A stretch of 64,000 nt of DNA from Lolium rigidum (lineage: Eukaryota; Streptophyta; Magnoliopsida; Poales; Poaceae), in the NCBI RefSeq assembly GCF_022539505.1, contig NC_061508.1, forward strand, positions 64,737,754-64,801,753, given 5' to 3'. Every line of letters starts with the position of its first letter. Within the stretch, counting starts at the first letter, position 1. Positions 11,656 to 22,500 of this stretch are shown here, in pieces. The notes under the pieces were generated by a model. It had not been told where the DNA came from, did not search any database, and saw only the letters and a list, made by a program, of their open reading frames with translations. The translations under genes and the position numbers were made by a program.

Positions 11656-11929
11656 AGCTCTTGGTTAGCCCGGATTTGACCCCCATCCACCCAAATTCGC
11701 CCCAAAAAATTTTCTCCAAAAAATCCCCAAAAAATAGCCCTAAATTGCCTTTGGTCAGATCTGAATTTTGTTGCGTTTTGAGTGGTTTTGGTCCAATGAT
11801 TTCATGTCCCTAAGGTTGATCTATCTTTCCCCCATCATTTCCCCTTCAATTTCATCCGATTTGGTGCAAATCCAACGATTTTCGGTCCGCCCGTGGTCAA
11901 AATCGACGAACAGCTCGAGCTGTTCTTGG

Positions 11930-12010
11930 CGGCCGGCACTGCCGGGCAGTGCACAGCGGCACTGCCGCTCGACCGGCACTGCCGGTGGGACGTGGCCGGC
12001 ACTGCCGCCA
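11930..12010 (+). repeat. CCGGCACTGCCG palindrome cluster, first orientation
   Basis: Repeated CCGGCACTGCCG or GGCACTGCCG words in the leader. The full word CCGGCACTGCCGG is a 6+1+6 palindrome. The same word occurs four to five times in each LTR. Confidence 0.85.
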
Positions 12011-12529
12011 GCCGTCGTCTTCTCCCTGCTCACCACGCCGCCGCCTCGCCCCGCTCCTTCCGCTTGGCCCGGCCGCTTCCGCCCACTGTTCTCCGGCCGT
12101 GCGCCACGCCCTCGATCCACGCACGCGCGAGCCAGCTGCTCCAACTCCCCCAGCAAGCCGCACCACCACGCGCCCATCCACGCCACCAGGCCTTCGCCCA
12201 ATCGCCCCAGCTCCAAGCAGCTCCGCTCACCACGCGCAGCACCGCTCGCCATCCACCCGCGCGCGCAGCACCCAGGCCCACCCCACGCCACCAGCGCCCG
12301 CCCCTGGCCCGCTGGAGCCGCCTCCAGCCTCGCCCGCGCCGGCCGCTCGCCCCGCATCCACCCGCGCTGCACCACCTCGCGCCCGCCCCGTGCCGCGCTC
12401 AAGCCGCCGAGCCGCCGCTCGGCCACGCCGCGCCTGTCCCTCCACCCGCTCGGCCTTGGCCACCAGCAGCGCCCAGGCTCCACCAGACTCCAGCGCTACA
12501 CGCAGCAGCAGCAGCTCCGCTCGCGTTCG

Positions 12530-12620
12530 CCCGGCAGTGCCGCTCGACCAACCCCGGCAGTGCCGCTGAGTCCACCCCGGCAGTGCCGCCAGATGCACAC
12601 CGGCAGTGCCGGCCCATGTA
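12530..12620 (+). repeat. CCGGCAGTGCCG palindrome cluster, opposite orientation
   Basis: Four words of CGGCAGTGCCG, the reverse complement of the word at 11930-12010. The two clusters could pair across about 520 bases of leader RNA. Confidence 0.85.
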
Positions 12621-13749
12621 CATGCGCTGTTCCAGTTTCGCCCAGTTCTGACTCCAATTTTTGCTCCAAATTTTGACAACTTTCCGGCGCCCGTTTGACC
12701 CCAAACTTTCACAGTTATCCCTTTTCATATTGACTCTAATTTTGACACCGTTTCCGAAATTTTCCGACTCCAAAATTTTGACACCTTCGATCGCTCGTCG
12801 TGACCCAAATTTTCGGGCATTGACTTATTTTCCTCGGTTTCCGTTTTGGAGTGCAAGGATTGTCGTTCGAGATTCCGCGCCTACATCGACACCGCGGCGA
12901 CACCTTCGGCACCCCGGACTCCGGCGAAACTACGACACCATCGTCGCCATCATCGCAAGTTGTGTGTTCCGACACCGCCTAACATATTCATCTAGGTATA
13001 ACTTGCTCCCCACCTTGTAGCCCCTCTTCCTTTTGCGACCTATCCTATCGAGCATTGCTTATCAAGTGTTGCGAGACATTGCACGTGGCCCCGATTGTGA
13101 GGTGTGTGTGTCGTGTGGAGTAAAGCTTCTAAGCAAACACTCGTGTGGCAAGATAGCAAAAGCAAGGCTAACGCTAACATAGTGCGAGAAAAAGCCGTCA
13201 AAACACAAAAAGAGCAAAAGAGTGGAAGTGCCACCATAGATATACAAAAGAGTGCAAGTGCCACCGTATACAAAAGAGTAAAAAGCTTTTAAGCAAAAGA
13301 GAGAAAAGAGAAGAGAGGCCGCGTGTGAATCTTGTTGTCTCTCAAGTTGCAACCAAAGCTTTGATCTCTTCTTGTGTTAGTGTGACACCGAGCACCCTTG
13401 CTTTTGGGTTCTTACACTTTTCCGCTCAGTCCTTGGTCGCACTAACCCCGTTCATCTCGTGTGTGCGTTCCACATCTTTCGTGTTTCCATGATCACCATT
13501 TGGACATTTGATTTTTGGAGCTTACCCACTCTTAACAACAAACTTGATTTCGGATTTTGACTTTTGGCTTTCCACCATTCCTCACCTACCACCATATTTG
13601 CTAGCTTTTGCGTGTGTTTTTGTGTGTGTACCCCAACACAAATCATTTTGCTCTCGGTATCGTTAGTTGACCCAATTCCATCACTTCAAGGTAAGACCCG
13701 AAGGTAGTCTCTCCACTAACACCCACCATATAGCTTTTGTCGTGCTAAC

Positions 13750-15627
13750 ATGGATAGTGAAGAAGAGGAGATGGAAGACTACATGGACTACTCCGAGGAG
13801 GATTCCTCTTCAAGCACCGCGGATGTGGAGGAACATGTGGAGCTCGACACCGACTATGGCTCCGCGAGCATCACCGACATGACCGACATCGAGGAGCTCT
13901 ACATCGACAATGGCTCCTCAAGCATGGACGACATGGTGGAGCACCACCTTGAGGACGACATCGACGAGCTCTACATCGACAATGGCTCACCACTCATGGA
14001 CGACATGGTGGAGCAACCCCACGAGTACGACATCGACGACATGGTGGAGCAACACCACGAGTACGACATCGACACCATGGCGGAGCCTCACCTACGCTCC
14101 ACGATGAGCAAAGACGATGCTCCCACGTACACCTACGTCGCCAATGGAGCTACATATGAAGATAGAGGACCTCCAAGATGGCACCATCATATGGAGCGTC
14201 AAGAGCGTCCCCAACATGATCGTCATCGACACTCTTCTCCGAGCTCCACAAGGCGCCACAAGCAACATGCCAAGTCGCATGAGCCATCATCTAGGCATGG
14301 CAAGGACCGTCATCAACTCACACCATCTCATGATAGTCGTCGACCACTACCACATGTAGACGAAAAACACCATCTTTCGGTGTCCACCACTTTAAGGATG
14401 GCAAGTGCACATCGCGCATACCTTCCTCATATGGCCACTTCCACCTCTTGCGCCACCACCACAATGGCCCCTAGCTCGTCACATGCCTATGGACTCCGAT
14501 GCTACAAGTGCAAGCAACAAGGCCACCGCCCACGGGAATGTCCCAATCTCCTATGTGAGGTATGCAAGGCCAAGGGTCACGAGGCATGGCAATGCACAAA
14601 GCCAAGCGCCAAGACGCTCTACTTCGACGAGCTACAAGGCCAAGCCACCAAGAAGCCTACGGAGCCCATACTTCAAGATGAAGACCTCCAAGGCCATCGC
14701 AAGGATGATGTGGATCCGAGCCTAGCTCTCCACGACACTATGGCGCCACCGATGGAGGACGACTTGGGAGGCGATGGAGTTGAGATGGTTGAGCATGGGA
14801 TTCTCCCTTCAACCAAGGAGGAGCATGGAGATGAGAAAGTCGAGCCTACTCCTATATGCTTCATTGATGAGTTGGTACCAATCCCATGTGAGCATGAGAG
14901 CCACTTAGCCCACTTGAGTGAGAGTGATAGTGAGTTGAGTGACTTCCACCCCATATGTGAGTTTGAGTGCTTCCGTTTGGAGGACATGAGTGATACACAA
15001 AGTGAGTTGAGAGAGGTAGATGATAGGTCCATGGAGTACATCGCTTTTGCTAACACATTAACCTCTCCCTCGTTTGTGTCTTCTTATGTTGCACTAGGTT
15101 CCACGGAGGACGAGTTCCCGCTCATGGAGACGATGTACATGGTGCATGAAGATGATGATATCTCACCATGCTTGCTTCAAGACGGACATGTCGACCACAT
15201 GGATCCTCCTACCTCCACAACACCTACCTCAAATGAGTCGGCCTACAAAGGTAACAACATAGGTGTTGATGATGCCATGATCCCACTAGTGGACATGATG
15301 CCTTTTGAGTGCATGCATGATCTCGATGATCCATTTGCTTCTTCACATGCTACTTTCATTTTCCCATACGATACTTTGCTTGTTAACATTGTTGATCATG
15401 TGGAAGTGAATGCTTGTGATACCATGACCATGCCATGCTATGAGAGCTTCAATTTTTCTACCATTGCTTGCAATATGTCGACCACTTGCTCTTTACCATG
15501 TATTGCTTGCAATGATAATGACAAGGATGACATTAGCTTCCGCATGCTTTGCCCCAAATGTTTACACCATTCCATGATCCTTGCATCCAAGATTGTGAAC
15601 AATTGCTCTTTCTTATGCTTGGTATGA
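13750..15627 (+). CDS. Gag-like protein with two CCHC zinc knuckles
   Basis: An intact 625-residue frame, the only long ORF of the element. Residues 1-110 are strongly acidic and repetitive (LYIDNGS and MDDMVEQ units repeated). Residues 140-200 are rich in His and Arg. Two perfect zinc knuckles follow (CX2CX4HX4C at 251-264 and 269-282), the nucleic-acid-binding motif of retroviral and retrotransposon Gag. The C-terminal half is acidic and has no known domain. I do not see a standard Retrotrans_gag capsid domain. The likely role is binding the element's RNA in a particle formed with other elements' proteins. Start chosen at 13750, with acidic codons immediately after. Confidence 0.75.
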   Translation: MDSEEEEMEDYMDYSEEDSSSSTADVEEHVELDTDYGSASITDMTDIEELYIDNGSSSMDDMVEHHLEDDIDELYIDNGSPLMDDMVEQPHEYDIDDMVEQHHEYDIDTMAEPHLRSTMSKDDAPTYTYVANGATYEDRGPPRWHHHMERQERPQHDRHRHSSPSSTRRHKQHAKSHEPSSRHGKDRHQLTPSHDSRRPLPHVDEKHHLSVSTTLRMASAHRAYLPHMATSTSCATTTMAPSSSHAYGLRCYKCKQQGHRPRECPNLLCEVCKAKGHEAWQCTKPSAKTLYFDELQGQATKKPTEPILQDEDLQGHRKDDVDPSLALHDTMAPPMEDDLGGDGVEMVEHGILPSTKEEHGDEKVEPTPICFIDELVPIPCEHESHLAHLSESDSELSDFHPICEFECFRLEDMSDTQSELREVDDRSMEYIAFANTLTSPSFVSSYVALGSTEDEFPLMETMYMVHEDDDISPCLLQDGHVDHMDPPTSTTPTSNESAYKGNNIGVDDAMIPLVDMMPFECMHDLDDPFASSHATFIFPYDTLLVNIVDHVEVNACDTMTMPCYESFNFSTIACNMSTTCSLPCIACNDNDKDDISFRMLCPKCLHHSMILASKIVNNCSFLCLV

Positions 15628-16738
15628 AGAATGCTTATTTCATTGTCCACGAGATGGTCCCCATAGCCTTCTCACTTTTTTATGATCATGAGTTACCACA
15701 TGCCATGAATGCACCTTCTTGCCATATGCACCATCGCCATGCATTTCATACTATCTTGATTGACACTAATGGTGATGTGCACAAGACATGGAACATCATG
15801 ATGGATGATGTGTTCCTCTACCATGCACACACGCTTTTTGTTTTATCTTTTGTGTGTATAGGTACCCGAATGACAACTTCCACCGCTACGGAGCATGAGC
15901 TCACGAAACGCGCAATTGAGAGCTACCCCAACACGGACGAGATACATGATCCAACCCATGGGATTCACGCCAAAGGGTATGTTCCCAAACGCCTTCGCCC
16001 TCGTGTGTTTCCGGCTTGTCTTGTCGAGCTTCCGGTTTTGACCAATGCCTCGTCACCTCTTTTGTTTCTTATGCAACATATCTTGACACGTCTTGTTGGC
16101 ACAATGGTTGTTGTATGTCTTGATGTTATCATCATACACTCCGAGAATCTCAAGGACCATGTCATACATGTGAGAGATACCTTATGCATCATGTGCCACA
16201 TGTCACTCATAAAGTTGCTCCTCTTCGGATTTCTCATTTCATCTATGGCATTTGCATTGGATTCTTCGACACTGAGGATACCCATACTTGGCGCACGCCA
16301 ACCATACTTTCCCAAGCTAGAAGTCTCCATCGCTTTGCCATTGCACATAACAATTTTGCCCAAAATTTTGCCGCCGATACTTGCCTTTTGATTGTTCCAT
16401 TTGTTTGGGACAATACCAAAATACCCATTTTTGACACCTTCCAAAGGACACTCTTACATGCACAAATTTTTGCCATACCACATTTTGGATACATCAACAC
16501 TCTTTTGGTTCCCATTTTTGCCAAATGCCTCTTGGAGAAACGACTTGATGCTTCGTATTTGATTGAGAGCCTCTTGTTCGCCGATCACAAAATTGGCATC
16601 CACAAGCTTTCCATTTGCAAGTTGTTTTCCCCAAGCTCTTCTTCGACCGCGACTTTATCCCTCTACCACAACATGGGACAACCATCATGGCCTACATCAT
16701 CGTTGAGGAGGAACAAGAGTCGAGGGCGACTCTTCCCC
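15628..16738 (+). pseudogene. Remnant of gypsy reverse transcriptase
   Basis: Downstream of gag the sequence is mostly decayed. At 16062-16184 a recognisable reverse-transcriptase patch remains: LMQHILTRLVGT, then VVVCLDVIIIHSENLKDHV. The catalytic YLDD-type box reads CLDV, so the second aspartate is lost. No protease, RNase H or integrase is visible. The rest of the segment is Phe/His/Thr-rich translation without a family match. Confidence 0.65.
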
Positions 16739-16750
16739 AAGGGGGGGAGA
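16739..16750 (+). other. Polypurine tract
   Basis: AAGGGGGGGAGA lies directly before the 3' LTR and would prime plus-strand synthesis. Confidence 0.85.
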
Positions 16751-17689
16751 TGATGTGGGGTGGCTTTCGGACACCTCCACCTCAAGACCGTCAAGTGCAG
16801 CCCCGACTATCGTCGACGCTACACCATCGTCAAGGAGTCCCCCAAGTGGACCAACAACACAAACCCCCGCCAAATATGTAAAGGTGAACTCCTTCCTCTC
16901 TATGGTCGACATCAACACCAACTGGAATGGTATGCTACCTCATTCCTATCGTCATGGTGTCTATAGGTGCCGACGTCGACAAGGACCAAGAGAGAAGGAA
17001 CTCCCATGGTGCAAAGAAGAAGAAGAAGAAGAAGAAGAAGAAGAAGATGAAGGAGAAGGAGAAGGAGAAGGGCTCCAGCCGCCAGCCTCCACAAGGCCGG
17101 CACTGCCGCCCCCACCTGGCCGGCACTGCCGGCCCATCTTCGCCGGCACTGCCGGCCCCACCGGCACTGCCGCCACGAGCACACCGGCACTGCCGGCCCC
17201 TCCGAAGCCAACCTCATCTGAACCGTCTATTTGCATCCTATGGCTATGTTTATTCTGTGCAAATGACTAAGTTACCCCTGCTCCGGATCTGAGGCTATAT
17301 ATACCTCTCTCCCCACCTCATTTAGGTTTAGACAAGATTTAGGCTTAGACTACATGAGCTTTGTCTCCCTAGAACTATGTTCTTTGTATCAAGGCACTCT
17401 TGAGTGATTTCTACTCTTCATGGATGATTCAAGGCTCCCCCTCTCTCATCCAAGTTCTAGTTGAGATCTCCTCACCAATCTCCCACTTGTTAGATTCTAC
17501 CCAAGGGTCTCTCAAGAAGTGGTTCTATTGGCTTGGTCTAACCTACCAAGGGAGTAAATTTGGTTTGTGTTGGGTTGTGTGTGTGTTCTTATTTGGATCT
17601 TGTGTTCTTCATCCTCTCCCCCCTCAATCACCCACTCACTTGGTGAAATTCGTGGGATCTGGGCACATCCTAGCCCTTAGGCCACATCA
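16751..17689 (+). repeat. 3' LTR of gag-only gypsy element
   Basis: 939 bp, near-identical to 10703-11643. It has fewer GAA units (about 17017-17048) and one more intact CCGGCACTGCCG word near 17096 than the 5' copy. Confidence 0.95.
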
Positions 17690-17694
17690 GTTAT

Positions 17695-18275
17695 TGGGCC
17701 GGTCCAATTAGCATGTGGGTCCCACTTTCCTGCTATCGGGCTGGCCCATTTAGTACGTGGTGTCCACAGTAGATCAAATGGGCTGGCCCAACAAGAAAGT
17801 GGGCCGGGCCAAAAACACATGTGGGTCCCACTTTCCTGTTAAAGGGCTGGCCCATTTAGTATGTGGGGTCCACCATATAGCAAGTGGGCCGGCCTAACAA
17901 GATAGTGGGCCGGGCCAAGAACACAGGTGGGTCCCACATTCCTGTTAAAGGGCCGGCCCAATTAGTAAGTGGGGTCCACCATAACGTAATTGGGCTGGCC
18001 CAACAAGAAAGTGGGCCGGGCCAAAAACACAGGTGGGTCCCACATTCCTGTTAAAGGGCCGGCCCAGTTAGGATGTGGGGTCCACCATGTAGCAAGTGGG
18101 CCGGGCCAAAAACACAGGTGGGTCCCGCTTTCCTGTTAAAGGGCCGGCCCATTTAGTAAGTGGGGTCCACCATAACGTAATTGGGCCGGCCCAACAAGAT
18201 AGTGTGCAGGGCAAAAAACGCAGGTGGGTCCCACTTTCTTTTTAACGGGCCGGCCCATTTAGTAAGTGGGGTCCA
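17695..18275 (+). repeat. CACTA subterminal array, about 105-bp period
   Basis: A tandem-like array in which CCTGTTAAAGGGC recurs at about 17835, 17941, 18047 and 18132 (spacings near 106, 106 and 85). Each unit contains GTGGGCCGGGCC, GTGGGTCCCAC, GGGCCGGCCCA and GTGGGGTCCACC. The core GGGCCGGCCC is a perfect 10-bp palindrome. It continues the array cut at 10697. Confidence 0.85.
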
Positions 18276-19589
18276 TGATGACCCACAAGTATAGGGGATC
18301 GCAGCAGTCTTCGCGGGTAGTAAAACCCAATTTATTGATTCGACACAAGGGAGACAAAGAATACTTGAAAGCCTTAACAGCGGAGTTGTCAATTCAGATG
18401 CACTGGAAACGAGACTTGCTCGCAAGAGTTTATCGATAGTAACGAGTTTTATAGCAGATAGCGTGTAGTGAAATAACAGCGACGGAGTAACGGAGACAGA
18501 GCGATGCGATTATAGTAAACGACGAGGATTAAAATACCGTAGGCACGGGGACGGATAACGGGCGTTGCATGGATGAGAGAAACTCATGTAACAATCAAGC
18601 AGGGCATTTGCAGATAATAATAAAACGGTGTCTAAGTACAAAGCAATCAATAGGCATGTGTTCCAATTATAGTCGTACGTGCTCGCAATGAGAAACTTGC
18701 ACACCACCTTTTGTCTTACCAGCCGGTGGCAGCCGGGCCTCAAGGGAATCTACTGGATATTAAGGTACTCCTTTTAATAGAGTACCGGAGCAAACCATTA
18801 ACACTCCGTGAACACATGTGATCCTCACATCACTACCATCCCTCCGGTTGTCCCGATTTCGTCACTTCGGGGCCATTGGTTCCGGACAGCGACATGTGTA
18901 TACAACTTGCGGTGTAAGACCATAAACAATGAATATCATGATGAAATAATAACATGTTCAGATCTGAGATCATGGCACTCGGGCCCTAGTGACAAGCATT
19001 AAGCATAACAAGTTGCAACAATATCATCAAAGTACCAATTACGGACACTAGGCACTATGCCCTAACAATCTTACACTATTACATGACCAATCTCATCCAA
19101 TCCCTACCATCCCCTTTGGCCTACGAGCGGGGAATTACTCACACATGGATGGGGGAAACATGGCTGGTTGATGAAGAGGCGTCGGTGGTGATGGCGGTGA
19201 TGATCTCCTCCAATTCCCCGTCCCGGCGGAGTGCCGAACGGAGACTTCGGCTCCCGAGACGGAGTTTCGCGATGTGGCGGCGTTACGGAGGGTTTACGGC
19301 GACTTCGACTTCTCCCCGTGCGTTTTTAGGTCGAGGCCGATAAGTAGTCCGAAGGAGGGCGGTCGGAGGCCGGCCGAGGGGGCCACACGCTAGGGCCGTG
19401 CGCCCCCTCCCGGGCCGCGCCGCCCTAGGGTGTGGGGCCNNNNNNNNNNNNNNNNNNNNNNNNNNNNNNNNNNNNNNNNNNNNNNNNNNNNNNNNNNNNN
19501 NNNNNNNNNNNNNNNNNNNNNNNNNNNNNNNNNNNNNNNATAATAGCAAAAAGTGTTCGGGAAAACGTAGATACATTTTGGACGTGTCG
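18276..19589 (-). repeat. Solo Athila-type LTR, minus orientation, contains a gap
   Basis: This is the reverse-complement relative of the LTRs at 32916 and 46954. It begins TGATGACCCACAAGTATAGGGG (the LTR end) and finishes near GACGTGTCG (the LTR start). The flanks GTCCA (18271-18275) and ATCCA (19590-19594) look like a 5-bp target duplication with one change. No internal region or partner LTR is present, so it is a solo LTR. It holds 100 N at 19440-19539. Confidence 0.75.
19440..19539. other. Assembly gap, 100 N
   Basis: Exactly 100 undetermined bases follow a CG-rich stretch inside the solo LTR. A round 100 usually marks a gap of unknown size. The intact relatives at 32916 and 46954 could be used to judge how much LTR is missing. 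Confidence 1.
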
Positions 19590-19870
19590 ATCCACCACGA
19601 AGCTTAATTGGGCCGGCCCAACAAGATAGTGGGCCGGGCCAAAAGCCTGGGTGGGTCCCACTATCCCTGGTAACGGTCCCGGCCCAATTGGTAAGTGGGG
19701 TCCGCCACAGACTACGAGCTGAGGCCGGTCCGAATAGAGTGTGGGGTCACGCAAGTCAGGCTCAGTAGTACAGCCCAATGAGTAGGCTGGGCCGGCCCAT
19801 TCAGGTATGCTTGTTTATATGTCGGCATAATAGGCGCTTTAGGATTTTGCGGGCCGGCACATTTGTGATT
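19590..19870 (+). repeat. End of the CACTA subterminal array
   Basis: Further GGGCCGGCCCA and GTGGGCCGGGCC units continue the array after the solo LTR, then fade. No CACTA terminus follows. Confidence 0.7.
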
Positions 19871-20254
19871 TCGCTTAATTGGGCCATTTAAGGGATGGGA
19901 ATTTGTGATTTAGATACTAAGAATATTTAAGCAGCACATAATTTCTGTCGGATAGCCTCACTTACCACAAGCGCCATAGAAAAAATGCACGAAAGAACTA
20001 TAAAAACTAACTAATATTACATCAGCTGCCGTGTTTTAGTTGGTTCTAGTTGGATCCAACAGATAGCACGCTCGCCGTGTTTTGCTGCGGGCTATGTCCA
20101 TGAACTCGCACCAGACCTGCAGGATTTCTGCCGGCCGACGATGTTGAGGCCACACATTGCCACGTCACATGTTAGACATGCTACACATTTTTAGCACAGT
20201 GTTCTCGTTTCTTTGTCTCATTTGTGATGTGGTTTCCTTCATTACAGAGGTTAA
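19871..20254. other. Unassigned sequence
   Basis: I see no gene or recognised repeat between the CACTA-like array and duplicated block B. Confidence 0.4.
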
Positions 20255-21690
20255 CATGCCATGCGATGTATCCACCTCCAAGAAAATACTGTTAATGTCC
20301 ACCATATTGCAGACAGAACATTCAATATCTCAATACGGCAATATGCGACATTTAAATGACAATTCCACTAGTCTACACTACAACATCGTGATTAAAATGG
20401 CTCTTGCATTTACAGAAATGGACAACCTTCACGATTCAGCTATGGAACTCTCTCTACCAGATTTTTCTACCCATGTATAGAAAAACATCGAAGAGTCGCC
20501 TAAGTGGAAACATGATTAGTATGTGGTTCTAATACACGCTAAATTATATTATCTAAAAATAAATCAGGCAAGGTGCTTAAGAGACTAACTGCACATTCAG
20601 CACTATCTCTCAAAGTAAACTATTAAGCAAGCTCAGAGAACATGACTTCAATAGACGCATCATTTTGCATTGCTAAACCATGCCACCTTGCTTCCTTCGT
20701 TGCTTCATCTCGGAAGTTATCCATGTCATGGGGTCTATGATACCAATCCCCACACAATAAAGCCATGGTTCTCATCATGTGGATTATCTTTTCCAGTGTG
20801 TACATTTTCCTCATCAAAAACCACGAAGTGGTTCCATCATTTACAAAGTATAATTTAGTAAATAAATAAATTAGTTGTTGATGGTAAGCACCCCATTTCG
20901 CTCATAGTCTCCAAGAACCTCAACTAGCGTGTAAAGCCGTACGAACTTGGACGTCACATGGAGAAGTGCCACACATGACTCAATACAAAAGAAAAGTTGC
21001 TACACCCGAGGTTGTCGTGCCATAATGATGCATCCAACAATCGTGTGAGCCATGCAAGCGGTGACATGCATATGATTCGTGTCAAGGATGTAATGTTGTG
21101 TCTAAGGCCACCACCTCGAATCCCGATGTTTCTTATTCCAAGGTTGCGTATACATGGTGTGGCATATGTGATATGGCTAAAACTCTGCACTACCTACTTC
21201 CTTTCTCTCCAATAGGTAGTTTGTGATATTTTGTGAACTGTCTCAAGGAGTTTGTGTGCATGTGGTGTGCTACTCTACTTCTTATCTTCTTTAATAGAAC
21301 AAGTAAGGGGGAGGTAATACCATTTGGTGCAACAACCATATCATGGATGCTTTTATCACTTCATTGTTGTCTCGAGGACTCGTATCTACTAGTTCAACAA
21401 CCAACATGTGGACATAAATTTATGAGACCCGGTACACAAATTTACCGTGTGGGCCAATTCCAGCAAATGACATGTGGCATATGTGGTAGTTTAGATAAAA
21501 AAAAATAGACTACCAAATCTTGTATTTTCTCTCTCCTAGCCACGTGTCAATTGCTGGAGTTGATCCGTGGAGATAAATTTGCGAACCAGGTCTGATAGAA
21601 TTATTTTCCCCAACATGTCATGAATGCTTTTATCACTTCAATGTTGTCTTAAGGAGCACATGTCCATTAACCGTATAGCAAAGACACCCC
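20255..21690. repeat. Duplicated noncoding block, copy B
   Basis: The partner of 8483-9735, in the same order and orientation. It is interrupted by a 200-bp MITE (21410-21609) that copy A lacks. The SYF1-like gene lies about 1.1 kb to its right, whereas in copy A a SYF1 fragment lies directly to the left. Confidence 0.8.
21410..21609. mobile_element. Mutator-type MITE, 200 bp, 9-bp target duplication
   Basis: Perfect 9-bp duplications CCAACATGT lie at 21401-21409 and 21610-21618. The ends form long imperfect inverted repeats of about 65 bp: GGACATAAATTTATGAGACC on the left, and GGAAAATAATTCTATCAGACC as the complement of the right end. Nine-base duplications and long inverted repeats are typical of Mutator-like elements. 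Copy A has an unoccupied site near 9655-9665. Confidence 0.85.
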
Positions 21691-22500
21691 TTACTATAGC
21701 TATCCAACAATAGATAAACCCACCATATATATAGCATTGTTACAAGTAGAAGAAAAAGTAGTGAGACCTCAGGATGTGCGCGACTACATATATCGACAAA
21801 GTATTATAAGACTTTTCTGCTCGGTGTGTATGATAGTGTATACGGCGGGAAGTGACATACCGTGTGCGGTGCATTATTGGATGGAAGGAAAGGACAAGAG
21901 TGGGCTCACCATGCTTCAAAAATAACTATGGGGTAATCCCTTAATTGTGATGGATCAATAGGTGGCTTGCCGAAGGTCATCGGGTGGTTATTCAAGGATG
22001 TGTTATAAAATACACATCCCAACATCGAGCCTTTCCCACATACAACGAGAGTAAATATATGAATTATCAAGTTTGTGTTCTTAATTAATACTAGAGGTGG
22101 AACCAACAACCCCCGAGAACATTTTAGCCTTACTGAAGTTCAAACTTAAATCTTAGTTGTAATTGCACTCTTTTATTTCACCTATTTATTTTATAAAACC
22201 ATCCTACAAAACTCTTTCAAAACAACACCAAATTTGGGATTTAAGACAACTTTAAGTAATTCTAGATAAATAGCAACAAAGAGCATTAAGATCTTTACTA
22301 GTACCTCATCGTGGTTCGATACTCTTATTTTGAAACTAGCTACAACTGATCCGTGTACTTGCAGCCATCAAGCTATTTTCTGACGCCGTTGTCGGGGAGC
22401 TCAACGATTTTATCTTTATTTTTAGTTGTTAATTTATTTATTGTTTTACTTTAGTTGTTTTCGAGTTTCAGGTAAAATACCATGGAGGACTACCAAGATA
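21691..22500 (+). repeat. LTR remnant with tRNA-Asp-type primer-binding site
   Basis: An old LTR fragment appears to end at CCATCA (22370). It is followed at 22381-22398 by TGACGCCGTTGTCGGGGA, two changes from the Athila-type primer-binding site. Its text (GGGGTAA..CCTTAAT, CTAGAGGTGGAACC) is related to 52080-52370, so the two are diverged copies of one family. No internal genes follow. Confidence 0.55.

Larger units (their letters stand above)
11644..13749 (+). other. Long untranslated leader of the gag-only element
   Basis: About 2.1 kb between the 5' LTR and the gag-like start. It contains two clusters of palindromic words (see 11930-12010 and 12530-12620) flanking a proline/alanine-codon-rich GC island (12010-12530) with overlapping long frames and no recognisable domain, and then AT-rich sequence. 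Confidence 0.6.
10703..17689 (+). mobile_element. Complete non-autonomous gypsy retrotransposon, GTTAT target duplication
   Basis: A 6987-bp element with LTRs of 941 and 939 bp, flanked by perfect 5-bp duplications GTTAT (10698-10702 and 17690-17694). A primer-binding site follows the 5' LTR, and an AAGGGGGGGAGA tract precedes the 3' LTR. By eye the LTRs differ at only about ten places plus a GAA-repeat length change, so the insertion is recent. It encodes a zinc-knuckle protein but only a remnant of reverse transcriptase, and must have moved with enzymes from another element. It sits inside the CACTA subterminal array. Confidence 0.95.

Noticed and set aside
12010..12530. Long Pro/Ala/Arg ORFs in the retrotransposon leader on both strands
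   Set aside because: Several overlapping frames are open together because of GC-rich composition. No start context or domain singles one out.
17695..18275. Possible CRISPR-like repeat array
   Set aside because: Units are contiguous, about 105 bp, diverged and palindrome-rich, in a plant nuclear context with CACTA-like ends. There are no spacers of uniform length and no cas genes.
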